In this document: piece by piece, positions 6,296 to 14,501 of the stretch | Layout of the letters: every line of letters starts with the position of its first letter | How positions within the stretch are numbered: the stretch's first letter is position 1 | DNA from: Aalborgiella sp040079635 | GTDB taxonomy: Bacteria > Pseudomonadota > Gammaproteobacteria > Burkholderiales > Burkholderiaceae_C | NCBI GenBank assembly: GCA_040079635.1 | Contig: JBEBJY010000027.1 | Coordinates: 1-32,503 of the forward strand | Length of the DNA: 32,503 bases | Direction of reading: 5' to 3' | Translations under genes and position numbers: made by a program | Notes under the pieces: model-generated | The model's database searches: none | What the model was told of the DNA's origin: nothing | What the model saw: only the letters and a program-made list of their open reading frames with translations

Positions 6296-7645
6296 TCAAA
6301 TATACAAAGCTTCTATATCGCTAGATACAGGTATTTTCCCCTGCGCCAGCATATTGCGGTGTTTGTCGAGGCGTTTGAGGTCATACAAATAGTTGACCAT
6401 CAAGCCATAAGACTGTTTCAAACCTTTGACAGATGGGTCACCCGCCCAGTTTAAGCGCTCAATGCGTGCGCCGTTGCCTAAATGGAAACGAGCAACAGGG
6501 TCAACCGGCTCGCCATCGTTCATTTCGCGACCTAAATAGTGGGCGGCGCAGCTTTGCAGAATTTGGGCAACGGGCGACTTAGCATCTAGCTCCGACACTT
6601 TATCCAGCGCAAACATGAAATGCTCAGCCGTGGGTGGCTGAAAGCCGACGGCTTTGCCTAGCTTAGTCAGTTCCTTCTCGTCCAACTGCTCAAGCATGGT
6701 TGACGCGTTTTTAGACAACCACGCCTTGAAGCCTGGAATGGGCGACAGCGTAGCGAAGATTTTGAGTTTGGGAAACTCCATTTTCAAAGTTTCAACCACG
6801 TTTTTAATCAAAGAATCACCAAAACTGACACCACGCAAACCGGCTTGCGTGTTGCTGATGGAGTAAAAAATAGCGGTGGTTGATTTGTTTAAATCTTCCG
6901 CGTCGGCAGACTCGTCGAGCAGCGGCAATATGCTGCTAGCGATGTCGTGCAAAAGCGCCACTTCCACAAAAATAAGCGGTTCATTGGGCATGCGTGGGTG
7001 GAAAAAGCCGTAGCACCGGCGGTCGCTGTCCAGCCGGTTTTTCACATCGGCCCAGCTTTTGATATCGTGCACCGCTTCGTATTTGATGAGTTTTTCAATC
7101 AAGGACGCAGGCGAATCCCAGCTGATGCGGCGCAGCTCTAAAAAGCCCACGTCAAACCAGGTGGAAAACATGTATTCCATCTCAGCATCCAACGCCAGCA
7201 AGCGTTTGTCTGATTTCAGCGAAGGCAAAATCTCCGCCCGCATGTTGACCAAAAACTGGATGCCATCTGGGAACACGCTGAAGCGTTGCAACAGGCGACG
7301 GCGCGGCGACACCGTGCTTTTGCGCAATCGCACCTCGGCCACGGCTTCTTCAGCCGTACCAATGGCGGCAGCAAATTTGGCTTGTGCGGTTTTGGCAACG
7401 ATGGGGTCGGCTTTGAAATGCTCACTCATCAACAGCCAGCATTCGCGCTTGTACTCAATCGGCGCTTTGGCGTACCAATCTGCCACGCGTTTGGCGCGTT
7501 TGCCACCCTCCACTTCGCTGACGCTGGGGTCGATGATGGCTTTGAGTTCCTCAAGCGTGCGCTTAGAGGCATTGGCTACCAGCAAAGGCGTGATGGCCTC
7601 TTGCAATTTACTCACTTTGCTACTGATCCACTCAGTTGTTTTCAT
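6296..7645 (-). CDS. matA: Malonyl-CoA decarboxylase
   Basis: A 449-residue protein of the MCD family, which converts malonyl-CoA to acetyl-CoA and CO2. An N-terminal helical domain (about 1-165) is followed by the acetyltransferase-like catalytic domain. Visible family features are CYGFFHPRMPNEPLIFVEVA, FYSISNTQAGLRGVSFGDSL, LSPIPGFKAWL and, near the end, DPVARFHLGNGARIERLNW, which contains the catalytic His. The start ATG overlaps the stop of the GntR regulator gene by 4 bp, implying translational coupling. Together with the ligase at 2670 it forms the MatA/MatB route for using malonate as carbon source. The Bug gene follows after 63 bp. Confidence 0.92.
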   Translation of the reverse strand: MKTTEWISSKVSKLQEAITPLLVANASKRTLEELKAIIDPSVSEVEGGKRAKRVADWYAKAPIEYKRECWLLMSEHFKADPIVAKTAQAKFAAAIGTAEEAVAEVRLRKSTVSPRRRLLQRFSVFPDGIQFLVNMRAEILPSLKSDKRLLALDAEMEYMFSTWFDVGFLELRRISWDSPASLIEKLIKYEAVHDIKSWADVKNRLDSDRRCYGFFHPRMPNEPLIFVEVALLHDIASSILPLLDESADAEDLNKSTTAIFYSISNTQAGLRGVSFGDSLIKNVVETLKMEFPKLKIFATLSPIPGFKAWLSKNASTMLEQLDEKELTKLGKAVGFQPPTAEHFMFALDKVSELDAKSPVAQILQSCAAHYLGREMNDGEPVDPVARFHLGNGARIERLNWAGDPSVKGLKQSYGLMVNYLYDLKRLDKHRNMLAQGKIPVSSDIEALYI

Positions 7646-8370
7646 GCGGCCTCTTGTTTTGGTAGGTTTTGATGTTGGGTTGCAGCATTGATAACATCGT
7701 CTAATTTGCTGCTCAAGCTGTCACGCTGCTCAGCCAAATCGCGCAAAGCCACGCGCTGACGCGTCAAATGGGTGCGCATCGCCGCTTCCGCGCCTTCAGG
7801 GTCACGGGCTTTGAGTGCTGCGAATACGGCTAAATGCTCGCTGAGGCTTTGCCCCAAGCGGCGCGGCGCGTGTAAGGATTGCAAACGCGCCAGCTTCAAG
7901 ATCTTGCGCAAATCACCAATCACCTGCGCCAGCCAGCGGTTGTTCGCCAAAGTGATGATGGCCTCGTGGATGGTGTAGTTGACTTGGTAGTAGTCAGCAA
8001 TCCGCTTGGCTTCAGCGTGACTGGCTAGGCGCTGATGCAAGATATCCAAAGCAGCCAAATCCGCATCATTAGCATTTTTAGCCGCCTCAAAAGCGCAACG
8101 CCCTTCCAGGAGCGCAATCACAGGGAAGATGTCGTCCAAGTCCTTCTCAGTAACTTGGCTCACAAAACACCCCTGACGCGGCTCATGCCGCACCAGCCCC
8201 TCAAAAGCCAACACTTTGAGCGCCTCGCGCAGCGGTGTGCGGGAAATGCTGAGTTTTTCGCACAAGGCCAGCTCGTCCAAAAATGCGCCAGCAGCCAATT
8301 CACCAGAAAAAATCTGCTCCCGCAGGGTGCTGGCGACCTGCATGTGTAAGGAGTTGGGGACGAGGCGCAT
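7642..8370 (-). CDS. GntR-family regulator, FadR/FCD subgroup, of the malonate operon
   Basis: A 242-residue protein. The N-terminal winged helix covers about 8-75, with LREQIFSGELAAGAFLDELA then the recognition region LSISRTPLREALKVLAFEGL. The C-terminal all-helical FCD ligand domain covers about 80-215, with the conserved helix start VNYTIHEAIITLANN and the later HLAVFAALKARDPEGAEAAM, which carry metal- or ligand-binding residues. It is first in the leftward operon and overlaps malonyl-CoA decarboxylase by 4 bp. By family and position it resembles MatR-type regulators that sense malonate; this is inference. The 231-bp upstream region holds GTAATTAC (8425-8432) and ACCCTAA-N6-TTAGGGT (8476-8495) as possible operators. 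Confidence 0.88.
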   Translation of the reverse strand: MRLVPNSLHMQVASTLREQIFSGELAAGAFLDELALCEKLSISRTPLREALKVLAFEGLVRHEPRQGCFVSQVTEKDLDDIFPVIALLEGRCAFEAAKNANDADLAALDILHQRLASHAEAKRIADYYQVNYTIHEAIITLANNRWLAQVIGDLRKILKLARLQSLHAPRRLGQSLSEHLAVFAALKARDPEGAEAAMRTHLTRQRVALRDLAEQRDSLSSKLDDVINAATQHQNLPKQEAA

Positions 8371-8601
8371 GGTGTTTATTGCTTTATTTTGCTATGAATT
8401 GCGTGTTATTTTTGATAATTCCACGTAATTACAGAAAATTATTCAACAGCAAGATCAATTAAATAGCTGGTGTTTACCCTAAATTTAATTAGGGTCAGAT
8501 TCTAATTAATGCCTGAGACAGGACTAACATAAGGCGATATATGCTACTATATTTATAGCTGCTTAGGCAACGAATACGCCGGCTAGCGGCATACTCAACC
8601 C
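8371..8601. promoter_or_regulatory. Upstream region of the malonate operon
   Basis: 231 bp between the 3' end of the thiolase gene (which reads leftward away from here only after 8602 to the right) and the GntR start. It must hold the operon promoter. Visible symmetric elements are GTAATTAC at 8425-8432 and ACCCTAA-N6-TTAGGGT at 8476-8495. GGGTCAGATTCTAATT at 8492-8507 resembles one arm of the inverted repeat near 32322. A 44-bp repeat copy fills 8545-8586. Which of these is an operator cannot be decided here. Confidence 0.4.
8545..8586 (-). repeat. 44-bp dispersed repeat, copy 4
   Basis: On the minus strand CTAGCCGGCGTATTCGTTGC then CTAAGCAGCTATAAATATAGTA. It ends 16 bp past the thiolase stop codon, in the position where a terminator would be expected. 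Confidence 0.88.
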
Positions 8602-9804
8602 TTAAACCCGCTCAATAATCAGCGCAATACCCTGCCCCACACCAATACACATGGTGCACAGCGCGTATTTGCCTTTGATGACTTCCAGCTGGTTCAAAGC
8701 CGTCGTCACCAACCGTGCCCCACTCGCCCCCAGCGGATGACCGAGTGCAATCGCCCCACCGTTAGGGTTGACGCGGGCGTCGTCGTCGGCAATGCCCAAA
8801 TCGCGCAAAACTGCTAGACCTTGCGCGGCGAAGGCTTCGTTGAGTTCGATCACGTCCATCTGCTCCAGTGTCAAACCCGTCAGAGCCAGCACTTTGCGCG
8901 TAGCGGGTGCGGGGCCAAAACCCATGATGCGGGGTGCGACGCCAGCAGTCGCCATACCGACCACGCGGGCGCGGGGTTTTAAGTTGTACTTTTTGACGGA
9001 TTCTTCATTGGCCAATAACAAAGCGCAAGCGCCGTCGTTGACGCCAGATGCATTGCCTGCTGTCACTGAACCTTCGGGTTTAACGATAGGTTTGAGCTTG
9101 GCGAGTACTTCTAAGGTGGTGGTGCGGGGGTGTTCGTCTTGGCTGACGATGAGGGGGTCACCCTTCTTTTGTGGAATCGTGACTGGTGTGATTTCAGCGT
9201 TGAAAAAGCCATTTTGTTGGGCTTTGACGGCGTTTGTCTGCGAGTGCATCGCCATCAAATCTTGATCTGCGCGGTTGATATTGAAATCGGCAGCGACGTT
9301 TTCAGCTGTTTCAGGCATGGAATCGACGCCGTATTGGGCTTTCATCGCTTTGTTGACGAAGCGCCAGCCGATGGTGGTGTCATAAACGGTGTTAGTACGG
9401 CTAAAGGCAGATTCGGCTTTGGGCATCACAAACGGGGCACGGCTCATGCTTTCGACACCGCCAGCAATCATCATGCTGGCTTCGCCGGACTTGATCGCGC
9501 GGGCTGCTGTGCCTATGGCATCTAGACCTGAACCGCAGAGGCGATTGATAGTCGCGCCGGGTACGTCAACGGGCAAACCTGCCAACAGAGACGACATGTG
9601 CGCCACGTTGCGGTTGTCTTCGCCAGCTTGGTTGGCGTTGCCATAAATCACGTCGGTGACGGCTGCCCAATCGACACTGGGATTGCGGTTCATCAGGGCG
9701 CGGATAGGAATGGCGCCCAAGTCGTCAGTGCGAACTGATGACAATGCGCCACCGTAGCGGCCGAAAGGAGTGCGGATGGCGTCGATGATGTAGGCTTGTG
9801 ACAT
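8602..9804 (-). CDS. pcaF: 3-oxoadipyl-CoA thiolase (acetyl-CoA acyltransferase)
   Basis: A 400-residue thiolase. The nucleophilic Cys is C90 in INRLCGSGLDA; the second acid-base pair is in GGAIALGHPLGASGAR and CTMCIGVGQG. The N-terminal part, MSQAYIIDAIRTPFGRYGGA, and the full length match the PcaF/3-oxoadipyl-CoA group better than the 390-residue acetoacetyl-CoA group. The reaction is CoA-dependent cleavage of 3-oxoadipyl-CoA to succinyl-CoA and acetyl-CoA, the final step both for the box pathway and for beta-ketoadipate routes. It stands 116 bp downstream of boxA on the same strand with a 44-bp repeat in the gap, so it may be read from the box promoter or separately. The exact substrate is inferred from context. 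Confidence 0.85.
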   Translation of the reverse strand: MSQAYIIDAIRTPFGRYGGALSSVRTDDLGAIPIRALMNRNPSVDWAAVTDVIYGNANQAGEDNRNVAHMSSLLAGLPVDVPGATINRLCGSGLDAIGTAARAIKSGEASMMIAGGVESMSRAPFVMPKAESAFSRTNTVYDTTIGWRFVNKAMKAQYGVDSMPETAENVAADFNINRADQDLMAMHSQTNAVKAQQNGFFNAEITPVTIPQKKGDPLIVSQDEHPRTTTLEVLAKLKPIVKPEGSVTAGNASGVNDGACALLLANEESVKKYNLKPRARVVGMATAGVAPRIMGFGPAPATRKVLALTGLTLEQMDVIELNEAFAAQGLAVLRDLGIADDDARVNPNGGAIALGHPLGASGARLVTTALNQLEVIKGKYALCTMCIGVGQGIALIIERV

Positions 9805-9840
9805 AAAATATCCCGATTTAATGTGGTTTTAAAAACAGCC

Positions 9841-9886
9841 TGTAGCCTGCGTATTTACTGCCTGAGCAGCTATTAATTCAATAGTG
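9841..9886 (+). repeat. 44-bp dispersed repeat, copy 5
   Basis: TGTAGCCTGCGTATTTACTG then CCTGAGCAGCTATTAATTCAATAGTG, the most diverged intergenic copy. It separates boxA from the thiolase gene. Confidence 0.85.
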
Positions 9887-9920
9887 AAAATAGCTTAATC
9901 AGGCTGAAGTGTATGAAATC

Positions 9921-11225
9921 TTAATACGTCTCTAAATGCAAGCGGCCTTCTTTTTTGAGCGCTGCGCCTACTGTATCCCAAGACAAGCCCGCCTCTTCGG
10001 CGATATGACGCATAGCGGACAGCACGCCCTCTTCCATGCTTTTGAGGCCGCAGACGTAAAAGCAGGTGTTGGCATCGGCCAGCAAGGGTGCCAAGTCGGC
10101 AGCGCGCTCGCGCATCAAATCCTGCACATAGCGTTTGGGTTGACCGGGTGTGCGGGAGAAGGCGAAGTTGTTGTCAATGAAATCTTTGGGCAAACCTTGC
10201 AGCGGACCGAAATATGGCAATTCTTCTTTGGTACGAGCACCGAAGAAAAGGTACAGTTTGCCGCCGTCAAACTTGCCTGACTGGCGCAAACGCCGACGCC
10301 ACTCGGTCATGGCGCGCATGGGGGCGCTGCCCGTGCCGGTGCAGATCATCACGATGTTGGATTTAGGGTGGTTGGGCATCAAAAAGCTGCTGCCAAACGG
10401 GCCGATGACCTGAACGGTATCGCCCACTTTCAAGTCGCACATATAGTTTGAAGCCACGCCGCGAACTGGCTTGCCTTGATGATCTTCCAGCACGCGTTTG
10501 ATAGTTAGCGACAAGTTGTTGTAGCCAGGTCGCTCTCCATTACGCGGGCTGGCGATCGAGTATTGGCGAGCATGGTGGGATTTGCCATCGGCATCAGCAC
10601 CTGTGGGCAAAACACCGATGGATTGGCCCTCTAATACGGGGAAAGGCATAGAGCCAAAATCTAGCACAATGTGGTGAGTGTCGTAGTCCGCACCGCTGGT
10701 TTTGCCAACTTCTGTTACCCGCACATTGCCAACGACTGTAGCCGTAACAGTCGCTTTTGGGCCATACAAGTTGGTATAGGCATGCGCCGCCGACCACGGT
10801 GGGATAGTTGCACCGTAGTTGACAGAGACAGCAGCGCCAGCATTGGTTTGAAAAGCAGTGTCAACTACGGCAGACGAAGTGTCAGCCACCGCCATCGACA
10901 CTTCTGAAGCATCCATGCCCAGTTGTTCAGCCAATTGGTCAGCACTCAGTTCCGCAGGCAAATCGTCCCAAGTCAACTGCACTTCTGGCGAATAAGCCGC
11001 ATTACGTGGCATCATGCGCCAGTTGTCAATCGAGCCTGTGGGGCATGGCGAGATGCAGTCCATACACAGATTGCACTTGGTGGCGTCAACCACGTAGTTG
11101 CGCGAATCATGCGTGATAGCCTGCACCGGGCAAATCGCTTCGCAGGTGTTGCAGCGTATGCATATCTCGGGGTCGATGAGATGTTGCTTAATCACAGCGG
11201 TGGTTGCGGAAGTTGCCATGTCCAT
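9921..11225 (-). CDS. boxA: Benzoyl-CoA 2,3-epoxidase, reductase subunit BoxA
   Basis: A 434-residue iron-sulfur flavoprotein that passes electrons from NADPH to the BoxB oxygenase. The N-terminus has two [4Fe-4S] ferredoxin motifs, C22-x2-C25-x2-C28-x3-C32 and C51-x2-C54-x2-C57-x3-C61, both complete. An Ala/Val-rich linker (about 85-150) leads to a ferredoxin-NADP reductase-like module: HARQYSIASPRNGERPGY binds FAD, ICTGTGSAPMRAM is the NADP site, FFGART and FYVCGLKSMEEGV follow. The last residues, LHLETY, are the usual aromatic C-terminus of such reductases. It lies 24 bp after boxB and is the third gene of the boxCBA unit. A second ATG two codons downstream could also be the start. Confidence 0.95.
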   Translation of the reverse strand: MDMATSATTAVIKQHLIDPEICIRCNTCEAICPVQAITHDSRNYVVDATKCNLCMDCISPCPTGSIDNWRMMPRNAAYSPEVQLTWDDLPAELSADQLAEQLGMDASEVSMAVADTSSAVVDTAFQTNAGAAVSVNYGATIPPWSAAHAYTNLYGPKATVTATVVGNVRVTEVGKTSGADYDTHHIVLDFGSMPFPVLEGQSIGVLPTGADADGKSHHARQYSIASPRNGERPGYNNLSLTIKRVLEDHQGKPVRGVASNYMCDLKVGDTVQVIGPFGSSFLMPNHPKSNIVMICTGTGSAPMRAMTEWRRRLRQSGKFDGGKLYLFFGARTKEELPYFGPLQGLPKDFIDNNFAFSRTPGQPKRYVQDLMRERAADLAPLLADANTCFYVCGLKSMEEGVLSAMRHIAEEAGLSWDTVGAALKKEGRLHLETY

Positions 11226-11249
11226 AGATAAATACCTTACAAAGATACC

Positions 11250-12677
11250 TTAATTGAAACGCACATATTCAAACTCAACCGGCTGGCGGTTGATGCCCAT
11301 GACCGGTGGTGCAATCCAGTTGGCAAACTTGCCTGGCTCGACCACACGACCCATCAAGCTGGCGACGTAGGCACGGTCTTGGCTGCTTGGTAGCCATTTG
11401 TCGACATTGGCTTTCCACTCGGCTTCAGACACCACGCGGCCATCTGGTGACACTTTAACACCAGCAAGTGCGCCGATATTGCGGTGAAATGCCTTGTGTG
11501 GTACTTTGAGGGTAAACGGAATACCTGCTTTTTCAAGTACACGGTTCCAACGGCCAACACCTGCGACTGAATCGACGATGTAATCATCACGCAGCACTTC
11601 GTTGAGTGCGTTGAGCATAGGTACTTCTTTTTCAACCAGTTGACCATCACGGGCTTCTAGCACTTTGTAGGTTTGACCTTTGAGCACGTGGTCGTCGACA
11701 CGTTTGCCTTCTTCATAACGACCTTTCAGGCCGGTGCTGTAGAAGGTCGCCGCGTTGCTGGACTCGTCTGCACCAAACAGATCAATCGTCACGCTGAAGT
11801 GGAAATTGATGTAGCGCTGGATGGTTGGCAAATCAATCACACCAGCGGCGCGCAGCTTGTTCACATCGTCGGTTTTGAGTTCGTTCATGGCGCGCGCAGT
11901 GCGTGTGATGACGCGAGAAATACCGCTTTCACCCACAAACATGTGGTGCGCTTCTTCGGTCAGCATGAATTTGGTGGTGCGTGCCAGCGGGTCAAACGCA
12001 CTTTCAGCCAGGGCGCAGAGCTGGAATTTGCCATCGCGGTCGGTGAAGTACGTGAACATGAAGAAGCTGAGCCAGTCTGGGGTGGCTTCATTGAAGGCAC
12101 CCAAAATGCGCGGGTTGTTTTCATCACCCGAGCGGCGCTCTAACAAAGCATCTGCTTCTTCGCGGCCGTCACGACCAAAGTGTTTGTGTAACAAATAAAC
12201 CATCGCCCACAGATGGCGACCTTCTTCGACGTTGATCTGAAACAGATTACGCAGGTCGTACATGCTGGGTGCTGTCAAGCCGAGGTGACGTTGCTGCTCA
12301 ACCGATGCTGGCTCGGTGTCACCCTGGGTCACGATGATGCGACGCAGATTGGCGCGGTGCTCGCCAGGCACATCTTGCCAAGCTTTTTCACCTTTGTGGT
12401 CGCCAAAATGAATTTTACGATCAGCTTCACCTGGGTTCAAAAAGACGCCCCAGCGGTAGTCCCGCATCTTGACGTGGCCAAACTGGGCCCAGCCTTGTGG
12501 GTCAACGCTGACGGCTGTACGCAAATACACATCCATGTCCGTCGAACCGGTCGGACCGACGTCATCCCACCAGTTGATGAAGTTCGGCTGCCATTGCTCC
12601 AAAGCACGTTGCAAGGTGCGGTCTTCGCTCAAGTTGACGTTGTTTGGGATTTTTTCGCTGTAATTGATGCTGCTCAT
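11250..12677 (-). CDS. boxB: Benzoyl-CoA 2,3-epoxidase, oxygenase subunit BoxB
   Basis: A 475-residue diiron oxygenase that forms 2,3-epoxybenzoyl-CoA from benzoyl-CoA with O2 and electrons from BoxA. Two E-x-x-H iron-binding motifs are visible, in NVEEGRHLWAMVYLL (about 152-155) and LTEEAHHMFVGESG (about 242-245), spaced as in the ferritin-like fold. The opening INYSEKIPNNVNLSEDRTLQ and the WWDDVGPTGS segment match BoxB. Length is as expected. It sits 42 bp downstream of boxC and 24 bp upstream of boxA on the same strand, so the three are one transcription unit. Confidence 0.96.
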   Translation of the reverse strand: MSSINYSEKIPNNVNLSEDRTLQRALEQWQPNFINWWDDVGPTGSTDMDVYLRTAVSVDPQGWAQFGHVKMRDYRWGVFLNPGEADRKIHFGDHKGEKAWQDVPGEHRANLRRIIVTQGDTEPASVEQQRHLGLTAPSMYDLRNLFQINVEEGRHLWAMVYLLHKHFGRDGREEADALLERRSGDENNPRILGAFNEATPDWLSFFMFTYFTDRDGKFQLCALAESAFDPLARTTKFMLTEEAHHMFVGESGISRVITRTARAMNELKTDDVNKLRAAGVIDLPTIQRYINFHFSVTIDLFGADESSNAATFYSTGLKGRYEEGKRVDDHVLKGQTYKVLEARDGQLVEKEVPMLNALNEVLRDDYIVDSVAGVGRWNRVLEKAGIPFTLKVPHKAFHRNIGALAGVKVSPDGRVVSEAEWKANVDKWLPSSQDRAYVASLMGRVVEPGKFANWIAPPVMGINRQPVEFEYVRFN

Positions 12678-12719
12678 TTAGTAACTCCAAGTGTGTATAA
12701 ATTAATGAATGAATAATTT

Positions 12720-14387
12720 TTAAACGCGATTCCAGTCAAAGACAGATTTCTCGCCTTTGCCATAGACCTTCAAAGCACCTTTTTCGCCAACAGCGTTGGG
12801 ACGCTGGAAAATCCAGTTTTGCCAAGCGGTCAAACGGCCAAAAACGCGGGTGAACATATTTTCCGGACCATTGAAGCGCAAATTGGCTTCCATACCAGTC
12901 AGGGCATCGGGCGACATGGATACGCGCTCTTCGATGGCAATGCGCACTTCATCTGCCCAGTCAATATCGTCCGGGTTTGATGTCACCAAACCTACCGCAA
13001 AAGCGGCATCGGCATCTAGTGCCTGGCCAGCTTTGGCGCGTACAGCTTCCAGCGCAGGCGCTTCGTCATAAAAACGGCGCTGTAAGCGACTTTGACCTGT
13101 CACCATCGGGAACATGCCGAAATTAACATCCACTACAGTGATTTTGGGAGAAGCGGCTTCATCGTCTGGCAGCATCAATTGGTAGCTACGGTCGCAAGCC
13201 AAGGCCAGCTCCAGAAGCGTACCCGAGAAGCAAGAACCAGCCTCTATCAGGGCAAACAAGCTGCGTGATGACACATCCAAACGACTGAACGTGCGGCGCA
13301 ACAAACCGATGGTTTCGCGGACGAACCAGTTGTCTTTGTTGGCCAACATCACCGCATCACTCGCCAACACCTCAGCGGCGTCGCCCTGCGTTTTGATCAA
13401 CCACATGCCGATGTCCAACTCGTTGGTACGCATTTGCAAAATGGCGTCTTCCAGTTCGCGCGCCATTTGCAATGGCCACCAGTTCACACCAGCTTCCAAG
13501 ATAGCTTGGGCTGTTTGAGGCTGCTTAGATATATCGCCTTCTGGCGCTTTGACGGTGAGCGTCGCCACGCGCTTTGAACGGTCAATCTCAACAGTGACAA
13601 AACCATAACGCAAGGCATCTGCTTCAATAGTGCGCTTCAATGGGGTCAAGGTGACACCTTTGCCGTCTGCAGGACGGTCGCTTTGCTCTGCCAATTGCAG
13701 GGCGCGTTCTTGCACTTTTTGCGCAAAGACGGAAGATTTGGCAATATCGTCCACCAAGCGCCAGTCTTTGGCTTTTTGACCGCGAACGCCCTCAACACTG
13801 GTGCAAAACAGATCAGCCAGATCATGGCGCACATGGCGCTTGTCGGTCACGCGAGTCAAGCCGCCGGTACCGGGCAACACGCCGAGCAAAGGCACTTCTG
13901 GCAAACTCACCGCAGAAGAGCGGTCATCAATCAAAATAATCTCGTCACATGACAAAGCCAATTCATAGCCGCCGCCCGCGCACGCGCCATTGACTGCCGC
14001 CAAAAACTTCAAACCGCTGTATTTGGAAGAGTCTTCCAGGCCGTTGCGTGTTTCGTTGGTGAATTTACAGAAATTCACTTTCCAGGAATGGCTGCTGACA
14101 CCCAGCATGAAAATGTTGGCGCCTGAGCAGAAAACTTTGTCTTTGGCGCTGGTCATGACAACTGTGCGTACCTCAGGGTGCTCAAAACGGATACGGTTAA
14201 TGGCGTCGTTCAATTCAATATCGACACCCAAATCGTAGCTATTTAACTTGAGCTTATAACCAGGACGCAAACCTGCGTTTTCATCAATGTCTACAGACAA
14301 GGTGGCGACCGCGCCATCGAACTTGAGTTTCCAGTGTTTGTACTGGGAAGGGTCTGTTTGGTACTCAACTTGTGGCGCAGTGTTCAT
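12720..14387 (-). CDS. boxC: 2,3-epoxybenzoyl-CoA dihydrolase (ring-cleaving) BoxC
   Basis: From ATG 14387 the product is 555 residues, the usual BoxC length; GGAG stands about 9 bases ahead. A start 9 codons upstream exists but would begin in the operator region. BoxC has two crotonase-like halves and hydrolyses the epoxide to 3,4-dehydroadipyl-CoA semialdehyde and formate. The first half contains SGANIFMLGVSSHSWKVNFC and NGACAGGGYELALSCDEI with SLPEVPLLGVLPGTGGL, i.e. oxyanion hole and acidic residue; the second half contains ALIEAGSCFSGTLLELALAC. It is the first gene of boxCBA and is preceded by three TGCA-N6-TGCA sites. Confidence 0.96.
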   Translation of the reverse strand: MNTAPQVEYQTDPSQYKHWKLKFDGAVATLSVDIDENAGLRPGYKLKLNSYDLGVDIELNDAINRIRFEHPEVRTVVMTSAKDKVFCSGANIFMLGVSSHSWKVNFCKFTNETRNGLEDSSKYSGLKFLAAVNGACAGGGYELALSCDEIILIDDRSSAVSLPEVPLLGVLPGTGGLTRVTDKRHVRHDLADLFCTSVEGVRGQKAKDWRLVDDIAKSSVFAQKVQERALQLAEQSDRPADGKGVTLTPLKRTIEADALRYGFVTVEIDRSKRVATLTVKAPEGDISKQPQTAQAILEAGVNWWPLQMARELEDAILQMRTNELDIGMWLIKTQGDAAEVLASDAVMLANKDNWFVRETIGLLRRTFSRLDVSSRSLFALIEAGSCFSGTLLELALACDRSYQLMLPDDEAASPKITVVDVNFGMFPMVTGQSRLQRRFYDEAPALEAVRAKAGQALDADAAFAVGLVTSNPDDIDWADEVRIAIEERVSMSPDALTGMEANLRFNGPENMFTRVFGRLTAWQNWIFQRPNAVGEKGALKVYGKGEKSVFDWNRV

Positions 14388-14409
14388 TGTTAAAGCTCCG
14401 TAGGTTATA

Positions 14410-14423
14410 TGCAAAATATTGCA
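14410..14423. promoter_or_regulatory. Operator-like palindrome 1, TGCA-N6-TGCA
   Basis: TGCAAAATATTGCA, 23 bp upstream of the boxC start. BzdR/BoxR-type regulators are known to bind TGCA repeats. In the leader downstream of the -10, so binding could block elongation or initiation. Confidence 0.7.
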
Positions 14424-14443
14424 TGTTGTTTTGAATGTATATA

Positions 14444-14457
14444 TGCATCATAGTGCA
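14444..14457. promoter_or_regulatory. Operator-like palindrome 2, on the boxC -10
   Basis: TGCATCATAGTGCA. On the minus strand it reads TGCACTATGATGCA and contains the -10 hexamer TATGAT, so a bound regulator would exclude RNA polymerase. Confidence 0.75.
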
Positions 14458-14475
14458 TTTTTAAAAGCAAGTCAA
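14447..14475 (-). promoter_or_regulatory. boxC promoter (-35 TTGACT, 17 bp, -10 TATGAT)
   Basis: On the minus strand TTGACT (14475-14470) is followed by 17 bases and TATGAT (14452-14447). Both hexamers match sigma-70 consensus at five of six positions with ideal spacing, about 60 bp ahead of the boxC ATG. Confidence 0.75.
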
Positions 14476-14482
14476 CAACATA

Positions 14483-14496
14483 TGCATTTTTTTGCA
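14483..14496. promoter_or_regulatory. Operator-like palindrome 3, upstream of the boxC -35
   Basis: TGCATTTTTTTGCA, just upstream of the -35 and six bases from the 3' end of boxR. The three sites start 34 and 39 bp apart, near three and four helical turns, so dimers could contact each other. Confidence 0.7.
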
Positions 14497-14501
14497 AAAA
14501 A

